From Hydractinia symbiolongicarpus (Eukaryota > Cnidaria > Hydrozoa > Anthoathecata > Hydractiniidae), in the NCBI RefSeq assembly GCF_029227915.1, contig NC_079877.1:15920851-15984850 (forward strand): 64,000 nt of DNA, written 5' to 3'. Shown here one piece after another: positions 36,713-49,130 of this stretch. The notes under the pieces are model-generated. The model saw nothing but the letters and a program-made list of their open reading frames with translations, was not told where the DNA came from and searched no databases. How positions within the stretch are numbered: the stretch's first letter is position 1; every line of letters starts with the position of its first letter. The position numbers and the translations under genes were made by a program.

Positions 36713-36817
36713 CATCCTCGTCCCCAGGGTTTGTTGCCTATGCCAAAGCCGCTAGCGTTTACTTGACGCCGCTCCCCTCGATGTCAAAAAGGCAAAAAAA
36801 CACTGGGGACGAGGTTG
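36713..36817. mobile_element. Second copy of the CAACCTCG foldback element
   Basis: The ends are CATCCTCGTCCCCAGGG and CACTGGGGACGAGGTTG. The flanks ATTTGAATCC and ATTTGAAACC agree at 9 of 10 positions, consistent with a decayed 9-10-bp target duplication. The interior differs from the copy at 12345, so only the termini define the family. Confidence 0.75.
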
Positions 36818-39249
36818 ATTTGAAACCAGGGTTTGCTTTTAAAACAGTCGTTTACGTTTAAGCTTTCTTAGTAGTGAAAGCTAAGTTATCAAGCAAAGAT
36901 TTTTTGTTGAAAGACAAAATGCAATCAACATCGTGGGTGAATAGATTATCTATATAATCGCATTCAGTACTCATGCCTTTTTAATTAATAATGCACAGAG
37001 AAACTAATGATTAATTTACAACCTCAGACATCATAAGTATTTACTTCATGAATCCAAATTTAACGCAATGGCTCATGGTTTAAGAGTTCAATACACAATA
37101 TGGCGAAGAAAACCAAAACATGCGTATGGCTACAACAAAATAAACACGAAGTTAAAGAATTCGAAAAGATTGGTTAATCGAGACTAAAAAATTATTTTGT
37201 TGTTTTTATAAGAAATTGATAAACTTTTATTCCGAGAAATTTGGAGTAAACAAACACTTATTATATCCCAATTCCTGAAATTTGAAAAAACATATTGGAT
37301 TTCAGTATTTCCCTTCCTTTCATTCATTCATTCAACTATGTTTCGCATTTTTTGAACAATTAAAAAGCATTTTATTAAGAACAATTTCATTCTGGATTTT
37401 TTAAAAAAGAAGTCCTAAAAAAGGCTGACAATATTTTACTACTTTCGCACAATTTCTCTTTATTTTCTTTATTTTAACTTTTTTAAAACATAGATTTTTC
37501 ATAAACTTCTTTCCTTTTTAAAATCAGGTTTCCTTTAAAATCACTTTCCTTATAAATAAAAGTTAAGCAAATACACAAAGCAAAGTTTAATGTAGAACTA
37601 TAAAAAAATGTTTTAAAAGTTTTACCTAACCACAACTTGAAGAAACTTCGTCTTCCACCTGTTCGTTAAGTAAACCAGCTATAGAAATTTAATTTTTAAT
37701 GTTTTACAAAGGGTTATAGTTTCCAGGCTACAAAATATTGTGCGTAATATTGTAAAATGCCTGGTATATAATTCCGTAAAATGAGCAGAAAAAAAGGGGT
37801 ACCAACCCTTCTTTGAGTTTCAGTAATGGCGGAACTCTAAGTAATATCGCAACAAGAGAAATAGTTTAAGGATTTATTTTTATATTTTCATGCGCATGCA
37901 TACGAACACACTCTCGTTACACCCAGCCATGCAGCACTATGTATATTTCAGCATAATTTAGTATGCTTTGTGTGAAGCTTCATAATACCAACCACAAGGG
38001 TGCAAATGCAGTTATCAGTTTTTTTTAGTGGTGCACATGCACCTTGCAGCAGTATTTTGAGATTCAGTTGTTTTAACGAGAGAAGTATCCGTTTTTTTAG
38101 TTCAGCAGGTGTGACCACGAATTTTTCAAGGTCGTAATAGTACGTATAATTTCGAAGCACGTATTATGCTATCAGCTTGCGGGTTTCTTGTTTTTAACTG
38201 TTGCTAACCTTTAAAACCAAACGAAATGCATGTTTCTTGCATAATTGTAGTGAAGAAAAGCATGAAATATATATTAATCGCTTGGTGTTACGGATAAGTT
38301 GGTGAAATTTTTATAGTACCTAGCTAGCTGATAAACTTTGTTGGGTTTTTCGAAAGCAACGAGCAGCTAATATATTTTAGTTGTTGTTTATTTTTTCTTG
38401 TTTGTATAAAAAATGTATTGAAATATGTTCTTCAACGTAGGTAATGTGATTTGCCTTATTATTTAACAAACACTTTTTCAAAACACAGTCTCCTTCAGGG
38501 AACTGCACATGGTAAATAACATTTAGAAGCATACACAAACCTTGAAGCATGAAGTTTCTCTCTGTGAAAAAGATTTAGTTCTTGAAAACCGTTTCTTTTT
38601 GCATTTTAAAAAAAATGTTTCATTTTCTTTATGTAATAGCCGATATCTCTCAGTTGCAGGCTTAACAATTTCTGGGACAGCAAACAGAAACAATAAACTT
38701 TCAATTCTGTAAAATTTGGTGCTAAGTCCATAACAACTGTTGCAACGATATTTTTCGCCTCATTTTTGACGTCTTCTGTATTAAAACGTAGCTATCTTCG
38801 TTTTCGGACCAATTAACGATAAAAAACAGCATAACATTTTTCAGGATTTAGATACTTTCTCAAATTTTGTGGAGAATTTAATTCAGTATTTAGAACAAAA
38901 ACTCAAATTTTATTGATTCCAACACGACTTTCCTGTCCTGAAAAACAAAGTTGTTGTTTTTGTAGGACATGTTTTTTGTTTGAAGTGATAAAAGGTAGCA
39001 AAATATAAAAAAAGTTGTTCTCACTAACAATTCTGCTTGGTTTAAAGAAAGAAAGAAGGGGAACAGACGGAAAAAGAGAACAAATGTACTCATAAATCAT
39101 GAGTAATGCATACAAGGTCATGGAACTGGTTCCTATCCAAGCATGCTAGCGAACAAAAGGTATTGAGTTTCGTTTTCTCTGTATTGTTTGACTCCTGGTA
39201 TTGAAACAAACTGCATCACTCAGTGATACTTATGTATATGTCATTTCAG

Positions 39250-39431
39250 AGCGTCCCAAATTGCCAGACGGTGCAAACCAATGGACGGTTGCCTTTCAAA
39301 ATTAAGCCAGGAATGCATTTTCCAGGTGTTTCAACGAAGATATTTAAAAAATGTCCCTTTTGCCCTGCCAATTGTGGAAACTTAAATTTAGGTTTTCAGA
39401 ATTTAGTCCATCAGTGCGCATTTATTAAAGG
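39250..39431 (+). CDS. Candidate single exon, unrecognised
   Basis: An open stretch between a TTTCAG acceptor and a GG|GTAACG donor encodes NGRLPFKIKPGMHFPG, then KKCPFCPANCGNLNLGFQNL. It has protein-like composition with clustered cysteines. The LPFKIKPGM..NLNLGFQN pattern is loosely reminiscent of a galectin half-domain, but I would not assign it. It lies upstream of the CABIT/SAM gene on the same strand, yet no compatible splice into that gene was established. Confidence 0.3.
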
Positions 39432-39959
39432 GTAACGTAAAAAAGAAAAATTTCATTAACAGTTTTTACAAAATATATCAAGCACTTACCGGTGAAAAAA
39501 ATTCTGTAGTAGCAGTTCACTTAGATGGGTATTCCGCCCAAACGTTTGGGAGTTGTGAAATCCAGACTTTATATTATTCCTTGTCCTACTTTCGTTTAAA
39601 AAAAACAACAGTACTAAAAAAAGGGAATGTTGATACGATAATACTATAATGTCAATATAGATTGTTTATAATAGAGCAGAAAGTGCAACTAATTATAATC
39701 TCTTGGCGCAAGTTTTTTAATCATGTGCTTTGCATATTCTAGATGTAACTATAGCAGCTTCTTGTCTATTTCTTACGCTTTAATGGTTTCATATGATGTT
39801 TATTTGATGAAAGAAAACAGCAATGAATTAGAAAGTCGTCACAAGCTTGAAACGTATCATTCTGACCTCAACTTTCAGTTTTTATTCCAAGAAAGGGAAA
39901 GTTCTAAAGGTTACCAAAACAGCCTTTACTATAACACTTTAAAAAAAAGATTTTATAAA

Positions 39960-42134
39960 ATGGCAGAAGCTAGAGAAGAAAATGTGTTACCAAACGATGT
40001 TATTCCGCAAAGTATAAGCGAATATCGATACCCAATCACTATAAAAACATCGATCTTCAAAGATTCTCTTATTCCGAACGACGTACCTAGACTACGAAAA
40101 TATAAATTAACTCTGCAGAATTGTTATAAAACTGAAAAGTTGACTTGCGCGACACATGACGGTGAAGGCGTCTATGTACCTCTAGAGTACCAGAATCAGG
40201 TTTCCTATGCCCCAGTGTACGAAAGAAACGTTTTTCGGACAGTAGGAGATGTCGTGCTAGGAAGGAAAAGATTTGATTTGAAATGGATAGTTGTAACAAA
40301 AAGGTTTACGTACAAAACAAATGCTTTTCAAGTTGGTCAAATCATGCAGCTGGCGGATCGTAATTTCAGAAATTCGTTTCGAAAGAACGAGAAGTTGACT
40401 GTGACTTGTTTCTACTGTCAAGAACGCTATAGCCTTCCATTTTGTTTGGAAGGAAATTTTATGAAATGCGGCTCTCCCCATCTTACCGTCAAGCGATTAT
40501 TGCAAGACATACTAGATGCAGAAGAATATCCATTTTTAATCAAATTGAACAACCGTGAAACGCATGCGCCCAGCCAACTTATGTTTGCTTTTGATAAAAC
40601 AGAATTTGAAACAGTGATATCTTGCAAACAAAATGCCATAGGAAAGTACGAAATTTTTATTTTTCCTGCCAAAAAAGCTGTCAATATTGAGATTTTAGGC
40701 GATGAACCATTTATTGACGTTTTAAACGACACAGAGTTGCAATGTATCAAAAGAAAGCATTTGGATAATTTCGTGCACACAGGAGAAAGCTTTCAAATCA
40801 CCTGCGAGTATGAAAGAATGGAAAATTTTCGAAGAAATCGGAGGGAAAGAACAGAAGTGTCGCCCGTACGTCGTACAAGTCAACCCATAGCAACTGCCCC
40901 ATCTGATGAAAACTCCAATTCAACTGATCCACTATTATCCACTTCACCGTTGTCTAGAGAATCCATGCGCAGGTCTGTCGGTCAAGATACTATTTACAAT
41001 AGAGATGATGGGGTGGACACTGATGAAGAATGTGACACGCTCTTCCGGGAAATACACAGAAGCACCAAACGTAAAAACTTGACAAGTTTAACAAAGAAAA
41101 ATAGCATTTACGGCGACAACCTTTTTCTTAAAAATGTTGAGTATGTCAATACTGTGAGAATAGACGTTAACCGGAAAACGTATGGATGGAATAAGTCTTC
41201 AAGAAGGCAACTGAAGCACGAATATCAGGCTAGTACCGCAGTCCATCAAATAGATGCCGCAATATTGCAAGAATCGAATAGACAAGGAGACAGTAGTAGC
41301 GAAACAGATTCGTCCATGCTTGCCACGTCCATGCTTGTTGATGGCAATGTTACTGCGGATGAAAAAAAATACGAAAGCGTGGATACCAGACTTGAAATGG
41401 GCCAGTGCTTGACAACAACCAAATATGAAGATATGGAACGACCAGTGGTTGCTGGACGAAGTAATTCTGATGATTCCTTTGACTCCTTTGATTCATTTAA
41501 CTCTAATGATGATGAATCAGTTTTTGAATACAGTTACCCTTTTGTACCAGAGATTTTGCAGCAGGTAAAAACCAAACCTAACGTAGATCTGAAAAAAGAG
41601 ACCAGTCGTTCGGTAATTCGAAGATTTTCCGTTGAGAAAGTGTTGAGTATATTAGACCTTAACAAACTGTCCCATCGAAAGGAAAAGTTTGAGGAAAATG
41701 GCATTGATGGCGGCCTACTTGTTGAGTTGGATGAAAGTAACTTACAAGAACTAGATCTCACGTGCTTTGAGGCAAGAAAACTTTACAGTTACATCAATGG
41801 TTGGAGACCGACGAAAAGAAATGATGAGGATTATGAAGATTGTTTAAACGAGATATGCTTCTCAGAAACCAGTTTGGAGCTATCAAGACAAAATAAAAAT
41901 GCTTTAGATATGTCGGTAAAAGACCTGACTATGTTCTTAATTGGCACAAAGATGAAGGAAATTGGTTTGTTTTTCTTCCAGGAGAATGTCGATGGTAAAT
42001 TATTAAAGGAGCTAGTCAAGGATGACGTGTTGCTTTATATGAAAAACGACCATGATCTTTTGCTGCATAAATTTCACTTGATAAAGCTGAGAAAAATTGT
42101 GGAAGAAAACTATGTACCCAAATTTCATGACTAG
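39960..42134 (+). CDS. CABIT-domain protein with tandem SAM domains (GAREM/THEMIS-like adaptor)
   Basis: One uninterrupted frame runs from 39723. I favour the ATG at 39960 (MAEAREENVLPNDV), giving about 724 residues, because the preceding 79 codons look non-conserved. Residues from about 30 to 300 read as a CABIT-like module (VYVPLEYQNQV, then FTYKTNAFQVGQIMQLADR). A hydrophilic Ser/Asp-rich linker follows. SAM domain 1 is at about residues 555-615 (SVEKVLSILDL..ENGIDGGLLVEL..GWRP). SAM domain 2 is at about 650-715 (MSVKDLTMFLIGTKMKEIGL..ENVDGKLLKEL). CABIT proteins such as GAREM and THEMIS are cytosolic signalling adaptors acting with GRB2 downstream of receptors. GAREM carries a single SAM, so the tandem SAM is distinctive. 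No introns interrupt the ORF, and no signal peptide or membrane segment is seen. Family assignment is good; function is by analogy. Confidence 0.75.
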   Translation: MAEAREENVLPNDVIPQSISEYRYPITIKTSIFKDSLIPNDVPRLRKYKLTLQNCYKTEKLTCATHDGEGVYVPLEYQNQVSYAPVYERNVFRTVGDVVLGRKRFDLKWIVVTKRFTYKTNAFQVGQIMQLADRNFRNSFRKNEKLTVTCFYCQERYSLPFCLEGNFMKCGSPHLTVKRLLQDILDAEEYPFLIKLNNRETHAPSQLMFAFDKTEFETVISCKQNAIGKYEIFIFPAKKAVNIEILGDEPFIDVLNDTELQCIKRKHLDNFVHTGESFQITCEYERMENFRRNRRERTEVSPVRRTSQPIATAPSDENSNSTDPLLSTSPLSRESMRRSVGQDTIYNRDDGVDTDEECDTLFREIHRSTKRKNLTSLTKKNSIYGDNLFLKNVEYVNTVRIDVNRKTYGWNKSSRRQLKHEYQASTAVHQIDAAILQESNRQGDSSSETDSSMLATSMLVDGNVTADEKKYESVDTRLEMGQCLTTTKYEDMERPVVAGRSNSDDSFDSFDSFNSNDDESVFEYSYPFVPEILQQVKTKPNVDLKKETSRSVIRRFSVEKVLSILDLNKLSHRKEKFEENGIDGGLLVELDESNLQELDLTCFEARKLYSYINGWRPTKRNDEDYEDCLNEICFSETSLELSRQNKNALDMSVKDLTMFLIGTKMKEIGLFFFQENVDGKLLKELVKDDVLLYMKNDHDLLLHKFHLIKLRKIVEENYVPKFHD

Positions 42135-44040
42135 CACTTTTGCTAGACTGAGAATCACTTGCTACTGACAACCTTGTCGAAAACATATTGATTTTGCTAG
42201 CAGCATTTTTATTACACTCTGACCTTTATTTTTTAAGAGTAAGGCAAGGTATGGAAATGTAGGGGTTGACTTAAGTCTAACAAGAAGATCTCAATACAAA
42301 AAAGGAAATTTAAATCGCTCGTTTGGTGTTTTTGCGAATTTAAGTTGAAAATAAGCGACGCATCTAGAATACAGACTTCTCTAATTGAATGTGTTTTATT
42401 AGCAATATTTTATTATTTCTGGCGTTTTAGTCAGTATATATTCTGTATTCAGTGTCTTTCTTTAACAATGCTTAGTTGTATAAATTTTTAAAATCAATTG
42501 GGGAATGTATATACCTACAGACATATTGTACATAGAGCTGATAGTAAAATTGTAAGACCTTGATAGTTATATTCTGTTCTGTTGTTAATATACTTTTATC
42601 TTTTTTCTCCCAATGGAGCGTCTAATCCTAGAGTTATACATTCAGGGGGGGGGGGGGGGGCACAATGGTTGGGTCTTAGGGGCAAATTTTTGTAAATTAG
42701 TAGCCCTGTAAAATTTCTCGTTATGAAATGACAGTGGTTTTTTTTGCACAAAGTTTATAGTTCAGGTGCACTGAATAACGAGATTATTCAATACCAGTTG
42801 ATGAAAACTACTTAAAAAAAATTGCCAACTTGCCTTCGTTGGGAGGACTGAGTAGAAGCCAGCATTTTATGAGATTTCTGCAGATATGTACTAGCGATGA
42901 CGAATGAGTACCACGAAATAGGCTGTTATCGAATCTCGTTGCATTGTTGTGATGCTTTTGACATGATACTAATATTTATTTCTCTATTTGATCTCAAAAG
43001 GTTATTCCAGCAGGCGTATAATCCAGAATCATCAAAGCATTAGAAGGGCACGTGGATGCACTCGCTCCTGCTCAAACGGGGTCCTAACCTGACAAATTTT
43101 ATGTAACTTTGCTGATTTTTTCTAGACGAACTAACCGTCGAGATTAAAAGGTGTAATTAATCTCTTTACGAGCAGATGGAGTGTTTTATCTTTTTAGATA
43201 ACATTAAGTTCTAGCAACAATGCCTATAGGACGCAGGACTAACACGTCGAAGAAAGTTGTAGCTACCCGAAAAAAATAAATTGGGTGAGTAGATACGTCC
43301 CATCAATAAAGGAAAAAACCTGGTAAGGATTAAAAACTGGTAGTGACCACAACTAAAAGTGCAAACTGATGAAAACATTTTTTTTATATTATGATATGAA
43401 CAAAAGATTTCCTGGAAATTTGAGACATATTAATTCATTTTTAATTTGTATTTTAAAATATTAAATTACGTCGACAATGGAAAATGATATTAATTTTCTT
43501 AATATACACACAGAAACTGCTAACAATTTCCCTAATCATTCAACTAAAAATAATTGATATTTGTCCCGGAACATCCGAAGAAAACAAGAACAATAAATCG
43601 TCAGATTAAACCAAAAAAGAAACTCAACAAGCACACCAGGACTAGTCCAACGCCTTAATTAGTTTCAGTTAATCTCTAATGTACTTAAATTGTTGTTAAA
43701 TTGATAATTGGCGAAAACTTTATATTCTGATTTTCCCACACTCATCAGTTTATTTTTCTATCTTTTGTGTCCGTATTACTTAATACGAGAGAATGTGGAA
43801 AGTTGAATTTTTACATGGATTACATGGATTGCATAAAAAATTGCCAAAAAATGCCTGCAAAAATCGTGAAATCGGAATAACCACATGTCCAAAAGATGCA
43901 GAATGATTCTTCTTGATGAAACAAAGTTGTCTTTCAAGTTTCAAGTTCTAAGGATAATCCTACCAAGAGTTGAATGTGGAAAGAATGTGGGTCCTGTGTT
44001 CGTAATGTGTACATTAAGTGTATTTTATCAGTTCTTATAA
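42135..44040. other. 3' flank of the CABIT/SAM gene, no further gene
   Basis: The sequence is AT-rich with a long G run (about 42644-42660). A MITE fragment lies at 43836. Possible polyadenylation hexamers are common here and none is decisive. Confidence 0.4.
43836..43972 (-). mobile_element. Fragment of the TTAA-family MITE
   Basis: A minus-oriented internal fragment carries the family's signature segments: tttgccaaaaaatgcc, a cgaaatcgga-type stretch, and gatgaaacaaagttgt followed by 'aaggataatcct'. Neither terminus is present. Confidence 0.5.
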
Positions 44041-44087
44041 GCTACTGCACCGTCTACCCGGTGTAGCAGATTATCTTAACTCACTGT

Positions 44088-45122
44088 GAAAGATGACTCC
44101 GGGGTCAAAATAAACTAGAAAATAATCCCCTAGAATAGAAATAACCTAGTAAATAATGACTCCCCTAGTTAATAAACACTCCTTTTTCGAGCATTTTTTT
44201 TGTTAACTTTAGTATTTATTTAGGTGCATACTAAGTGAGTCTTGAAAGGTACAAAAAAAAAAAACTTTTTTCTTAGGCTTAACCCTTTTTGACGTTATTT
44301 TAGTTTCTATTTCTATGAGGAGGTCTGAAGTTTTCATGCTTTTGTATTCTACAACATTTTTTGATCTCTTTTATTTATCAGAAAAGAGCTTTTTTCATGT
44401 CATTGACAGTAAGCAAACTGAAGGATTTTTCTCATATTACTTTTGTACTAAAAATACACACTAAACAACTCTTTCATACAAGACATCACAAATTACCAAG
44501 AGATTTTTTCAAGAGGTTTTTTAGGATTTATAAATAAAACACACCTTATCTTTACTTTACGGGTACAGTGTCTTGATTCTTTCCTATATTTATTAATTTG
44601 TAACTTTGCTAGGAATTTGAAAAAAAATGTTTATCTACTGTAATTCGCATTCTGTAGTCATGCCTTTTTACAGCAAGCTTTGTCACTTTCCGCTGATTAA
44701 CTTTGAAATTGGTAAATTCTTTCCGACTAGATTTTTGAAATCACTCAAAATCTCCTTTTTTTTTATTTTCTGTTCGAAGCACAAATTTACGTCAAAAAAT
44801 GCAAAAAAAGTTTGCTCACAAATTTTTTAGTTAAAGCAAAAATTTCGGGAAAAGACTTGGTCGGGTACAAAAAAGTCTGACAAAATTTTGGTCATATAAC
44901 ATTTAGTAACTGAACCGACTTTCTACCGTTCAATCAAAAAAAAAATATAAGGGAGTCAAAATAAACTGGTGGAGTTATTATTTCCTAGGAAATGTTGACT
45001 CTAGGAGGTAACAAATCACTAGTTTATTAGGACTGGGGAGTTATTATTAACTAGTTTATCTTTACTGGGGGTCATTATAAACTAGTTTATTGTGACTGGG
45101 GAGTCCTTATTTACGGGAGTTA
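44088..45122. mobile_element. Foldback element with iterated CTAGTTTAT subterminal repeats
   Basis: The left side has GACTCCGGGGTCAAAATAAACTAG, shown here by its ends only, followed by repeated CCCCTAG, AACCTAG and CCCCTAGTTAATAA phrases. The right side has the inverse phrases ACTAGTTTATTA and ACTGGGGAGTTATTA iterated several times. The interior (44200-44940) has no supported ORF. Arrays of short subterminal repeats in opposite orientation are typical of foldback or MITE-like elements. Confidence 0.5.
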
Positions 45123-46567
45123 AAAATTCCGGTGACACCGGCTTTCGTGCAAGTCAAAAACCGATAGCTGTTTTGTAGACTATTTAAGTGTGCCAGGGCC
45201 TGCAGTCATAAATGTGGCAAAGTGAAGGCGATAATACAGTCTCATTTCAGTAAAAGCGATGTAAGTGGGATGTCGAAATAATTTCAAATAATGGTTATTC
45301 GTATTACATCTAAACGGGTTTGAGTTTCTGGGCAGGCTCACTTAAGAGACTTTTGGAAAAATGTAAAGCAGCGTTTAGATTATCAGATTTTGTCTGAAGA
45401 GTTTTCTGATTAATTATTCATATCAGATTCTTGCGTTTACATTTGTATCAGATGGTTTCTTACGCGAGAAGGCGTACTGCTGCTGCTGATAGCTGTTTTA
45501 CTAAGAAGGAAAACACCAAAAAAAAAAGATTTTGAATTTATATAAATATATATAAATTCCTTTGCTTTCTAATCCCGGTCTTTGTACAGATTAAAAAAAA
45601 GTTCCGTTTTTGACATTTCAATTTCTTGAAAGATATTTCTTTTCTATCGTGCTTTCAAAATCATACGAGTTTTCGAATCAATAATATTTAATGCAGCAAA
45701 CGTCATTGGTTAATTTTCTTAAGACAAAATCTAAAAGGTTGAAATTTTTTAACTTTTCAGATTGTGTCTGACAACAAACTTTACCACAAAAAGCTTTCAA
45801 CAGTGCCATAAAGATAAACATTATATAGACATAGATAAATGATCTTCGCTGCAAATGCAGCAACAACAATGATAATAGGATTGCCTCGATGGCCCATATT
45901 TTTATTTAGGAGCTAACTTTTTGTTCGCTGAGTAAATGTTTTAAACAAATAGTTTTAGATATGCTTATGAATTACGAAGCAAGGATAAAAAATATACATT
46001 AAAGACTATAAGACAATATACTTGATGTTGTCAATTCCTACGTGTACGAAGAGGCGCAACAAGCCAGATAAATTTAACACGTACCCACCACATGAATTTA
46101 AAAATTTGTGGAAGATTGCAGAAATCGACACACAGTCACTCGAAGTTAGTTTACATTAATATCACAGATACAACGTTTAAGCATGATTACGAAATTAATA
46201 AGAAACTGGGATAAAAAGTTGAGAAAACTTTTGAATCCTTGTACGATATTGTGACAAGTATTACTCTTGAAAACAAAAGTTCAAGAATGACCCGTTAAAA
46301 AATATGTATAAAATAAGTTAAAAAATGTTATTGGCACAGTGCCAAAAAAACAACAACATCGTTCTCCTGCTATATAAGTACTTTCCACTCAGTTTATGAG
46401 TAAAAACAAAACAGACGTCTTTTGTCTGTTATATAAATAACCTCTACTTAGAAGCTTTAATTTTAAGACGTCAAGCAAGGAATGAAAAACAATTAGCCTA
46501 TGACGTGTAATTTTACAGACAACAATACGTTTTTTAATTAATTTTTTTTTGTATAACACAACTAAAT
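45123..46567. other. Intergenic, nothing clear
   Basis: No gene is supported. The 5' end of the hAT element downstream should lie here, but I found no terminal sequence matching the CAGGGGCGGATCC type. Confidence 0.35.
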
Positions 46568-48986
46568 TTGGTGAACTTAAGAAAAAAAAATATTAACAAT
46601 GATGGAATCAATATAACTCTGTTCACTGTTGTTGATGTTTCTTCAGATACTGTTGTTTGTGATAGTGCATTGTCCAATGCACCAGACACAACTACTAGTC
46701 ATCCTCTGTGTTCATCTTTAAACTATCCTCAAACTTATTTTGATGTCTCAGATTACACAGATAAAGTTTTTCAAATAAAGGATGATCCATTAAAAGTTCA
46801 TGAACTTATCCAAAATGTTTATAAACCTGATCATTCTTATAAATTTCCGAAAACAAATAGGTCTTTTCGTTTTGAGTGGTTAACAAAGTTTTCCTGGTTA
46901 TGTTATTCACCCAAGGCTGATGGAGCTTATTGTCTGCCATGTGTTTTGTTTGGACACAAGTTTTCTTCCAAATTAAGTAAAATTAAAAAACTGTTTTCTG
47001 AAACTTTTAAGTACTGGCCTGATGCTTGTGCCAACTTTGTGAAACATGAGTCAAGTACTGGCCTTCATGCTTACACATCTGCTACGTTTACTAGTTTTAT
47101 GGCTAACTATTTTGGTAATTCTCAGCCGATTGATGTGCTTCTTGATGCTAACCATGAGAAGAAAATTACTGAGAACAGAAAGAAATTGATACCAATTGTT
47201 CAGGCCATTATTTACTCTGGTAGACAAGGGCATGCTTTAAGAGGTCACCGTGATGACTCACAATATCATGGTGAATTAGAAGAATTTTTTGGTGGTCGGG
47301 TAGGAAATTTTGTTGAACTTTTGAATTTTAGAGTACAAGGTGGAGATACAGCTCTTGCTGACCATCTTAAAACTTGTCCCAAAAATGCTACATACATTTC
47401 TAAAACTACCCAGAATGAATTAACCAACTGTTGTGGATCTGTAATTTTGGATGAAATAATCCAAGAAGTAAAATCAAACACTTTCTTTTCTATTCTGGCA
47501 GACGAAGCTGCTGATTTATCTAATAAAGAGCAAATGTCCTTAGTTTTACGTTTTGTTGACAGTAATTTGAATATACGTGAGGAGTTTGTTCAATATATTC
47601 ATTGTGATGAGGGGCTGGCAGGTAAAGACTTGAAGTCTGTTCTCTTAAAGTCACTTCATAACCTGACTTTAAATATTAAGAACTGTAAATATTAAGAACT
47701 GTCGGGGTCAAGCATATGATGGTGCAGGTGCTGTTGCTGGGTATAAGAATGGACTTTCTGTCCATATTCTTAATTTAAATAAAAAGGCTATATATGTTCA
47801 TTGCAACAGTCATCGTTTAAATTTAGCAGTTGGAAAATCTTGTACAATCAGCTTAGTTGCCCATGTGATGGCTAAAATAAAACACATTTCCTATTTCTTT
47901 TACTATTCTCAAAAAAGACAGCAATCCCTTATGATTAACATAGATAAATATAGTCCGACTTCTAAAAAAACTAAATTAAAGGATGTTTGCCGTACTCGGT
48001 GGGTTGAACGAATTACTGGTTTAGATCTCTTTCAAGAGTTATATGTGCCTATTTATATTACTTTGGAAGAGATGAAATTAAACTTAAATCGACAGTTCAA
48101 TTATGACACATCAAAACAAGCTGTTGGTTTTTTTCACCAAATAGCTAATTTTGAATTTCTTGTCACTCTGGTGATCACAAGGAACGTATTTGACATAACA
48201 CTTCCAGTTACTCAATTACTACAAAATAGAACAATTGATGTTATGGACAGCATAGAGCTTATTCAAACATTAAAAAATGTTCTCCTTCAAACCAGAAATA
48301 ATGTGGAACATTTTCATGATAGGTGGTATGAGGAGGCTCTTTCTCTTTGTGAAAAAGTAGGAATTGTGGAGGAGAAGAAGAGGACTGTTGGAAGGCAAAC
48401 CACAAGAGATAATCATCCTTCTTTTTCAACTTCTGATTACTATAAAATATCAGTTACTAATCCTCTTTTAGACCATTTAAATAGTGAAATGAAGAATCGT
48501 TTTCAACCGTTTTCTCTAAATGCTTATAATGGCCTATGCATTGTTCCAGCAAAAATGGTTTCTTTGATTTCTGGAGGTAAAACAAACTGGAAGGAGAAAT
48601 TCAAGTCTTTTGTCTCTTTCTATGAAAATGACCTTCCAAATATACTTGGGCTTAATGCTGAATTAGAAATTTGGGAGAAGTATTGGATTGATTTTAAAGG
48701 AAATAGACCCCAAACTATTGCTCAAACGTTGAAGTCTATTAATCTAAATGTCTTTGTTAATTTGCATGTGGCCCTAAGAATTTTAGCCACTATTCCTGTC
48801 ACCACATGTGAATGTGAACGCTCTTTCTCTGCTATGAGAAAACTTAAAAATTATACTCGCACTACTATGGTATCTGAACGCCTCAACGGGCTAGCGCTTA
48901 TGTATATTCACAAAGAAATAGTGCCAGATGTTGATAAAGTTTTAAATAAATTTGCTAAAGATAAAAGAAGACTTGAATTAATATAA
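46568..48986 (+). pseudogene. hAT transposase (TTF zinc finger / DUF4371 type), frameshifted
   Basis: Two frames make one hAT transposase. Part 1 (to 47695) has a TTF-type finger (RFEWLTKFSWLCYSPKADGA, then YCLPCVLFG) and a DUF4371-like block with ILADEAADLSNKEQMSLVLR, an RNase H-fold catalytic segment. Part 2 starts after the shift with RGQAYDGAGAVAGYKNG and continues HCNSHRLNLAVG, CRTRWVERITGLDLF. It ends in the hAT dimerisation motif (TCECERSFSAMRKLKNY..RLNGLALMYIH). The break is a 16-bp direct duplication of AAATATTAAGAACTGT at about 47664-47695, after which the frame meets TAA. The first ATG is well inside and the frame opens with TTG, so the true start is lost or spliced. The protein would cut and rejoin DNA in the nucleus. 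Confidence 0.85.
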
Positions 48987-49130
48987 ATTTTTCCACTATA
49001 CAATCTAGAACAAATTAATGACAAAATAAATAAATAATTAAATCTTACCCACTCCTAATTGAAAAAAATAGTAATCATTTATATAAAATAAATTCCCTTT
49101 CCTCTTGTTTACGTTGTGTCGTTATCTTTC

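Larger units (their letters stand above)
32289..39222. other. Large intergenic region, no gene supported
   Basis: This is AT-rich DNA holding only repeats: a truncated pogo-like MITE (34960-35160), the dispersed GAGACCCAGCG repeat (36009, 36445) and the foldback at 36713. The short open frames show no family resemblance. Confidence 0.45.

Noticed and set aside
40087-42019. Minus-strand open frames across the CABIT/SAM gene
   Set aside because: They overlap a clearly coding frame on the other strand and have no family features.
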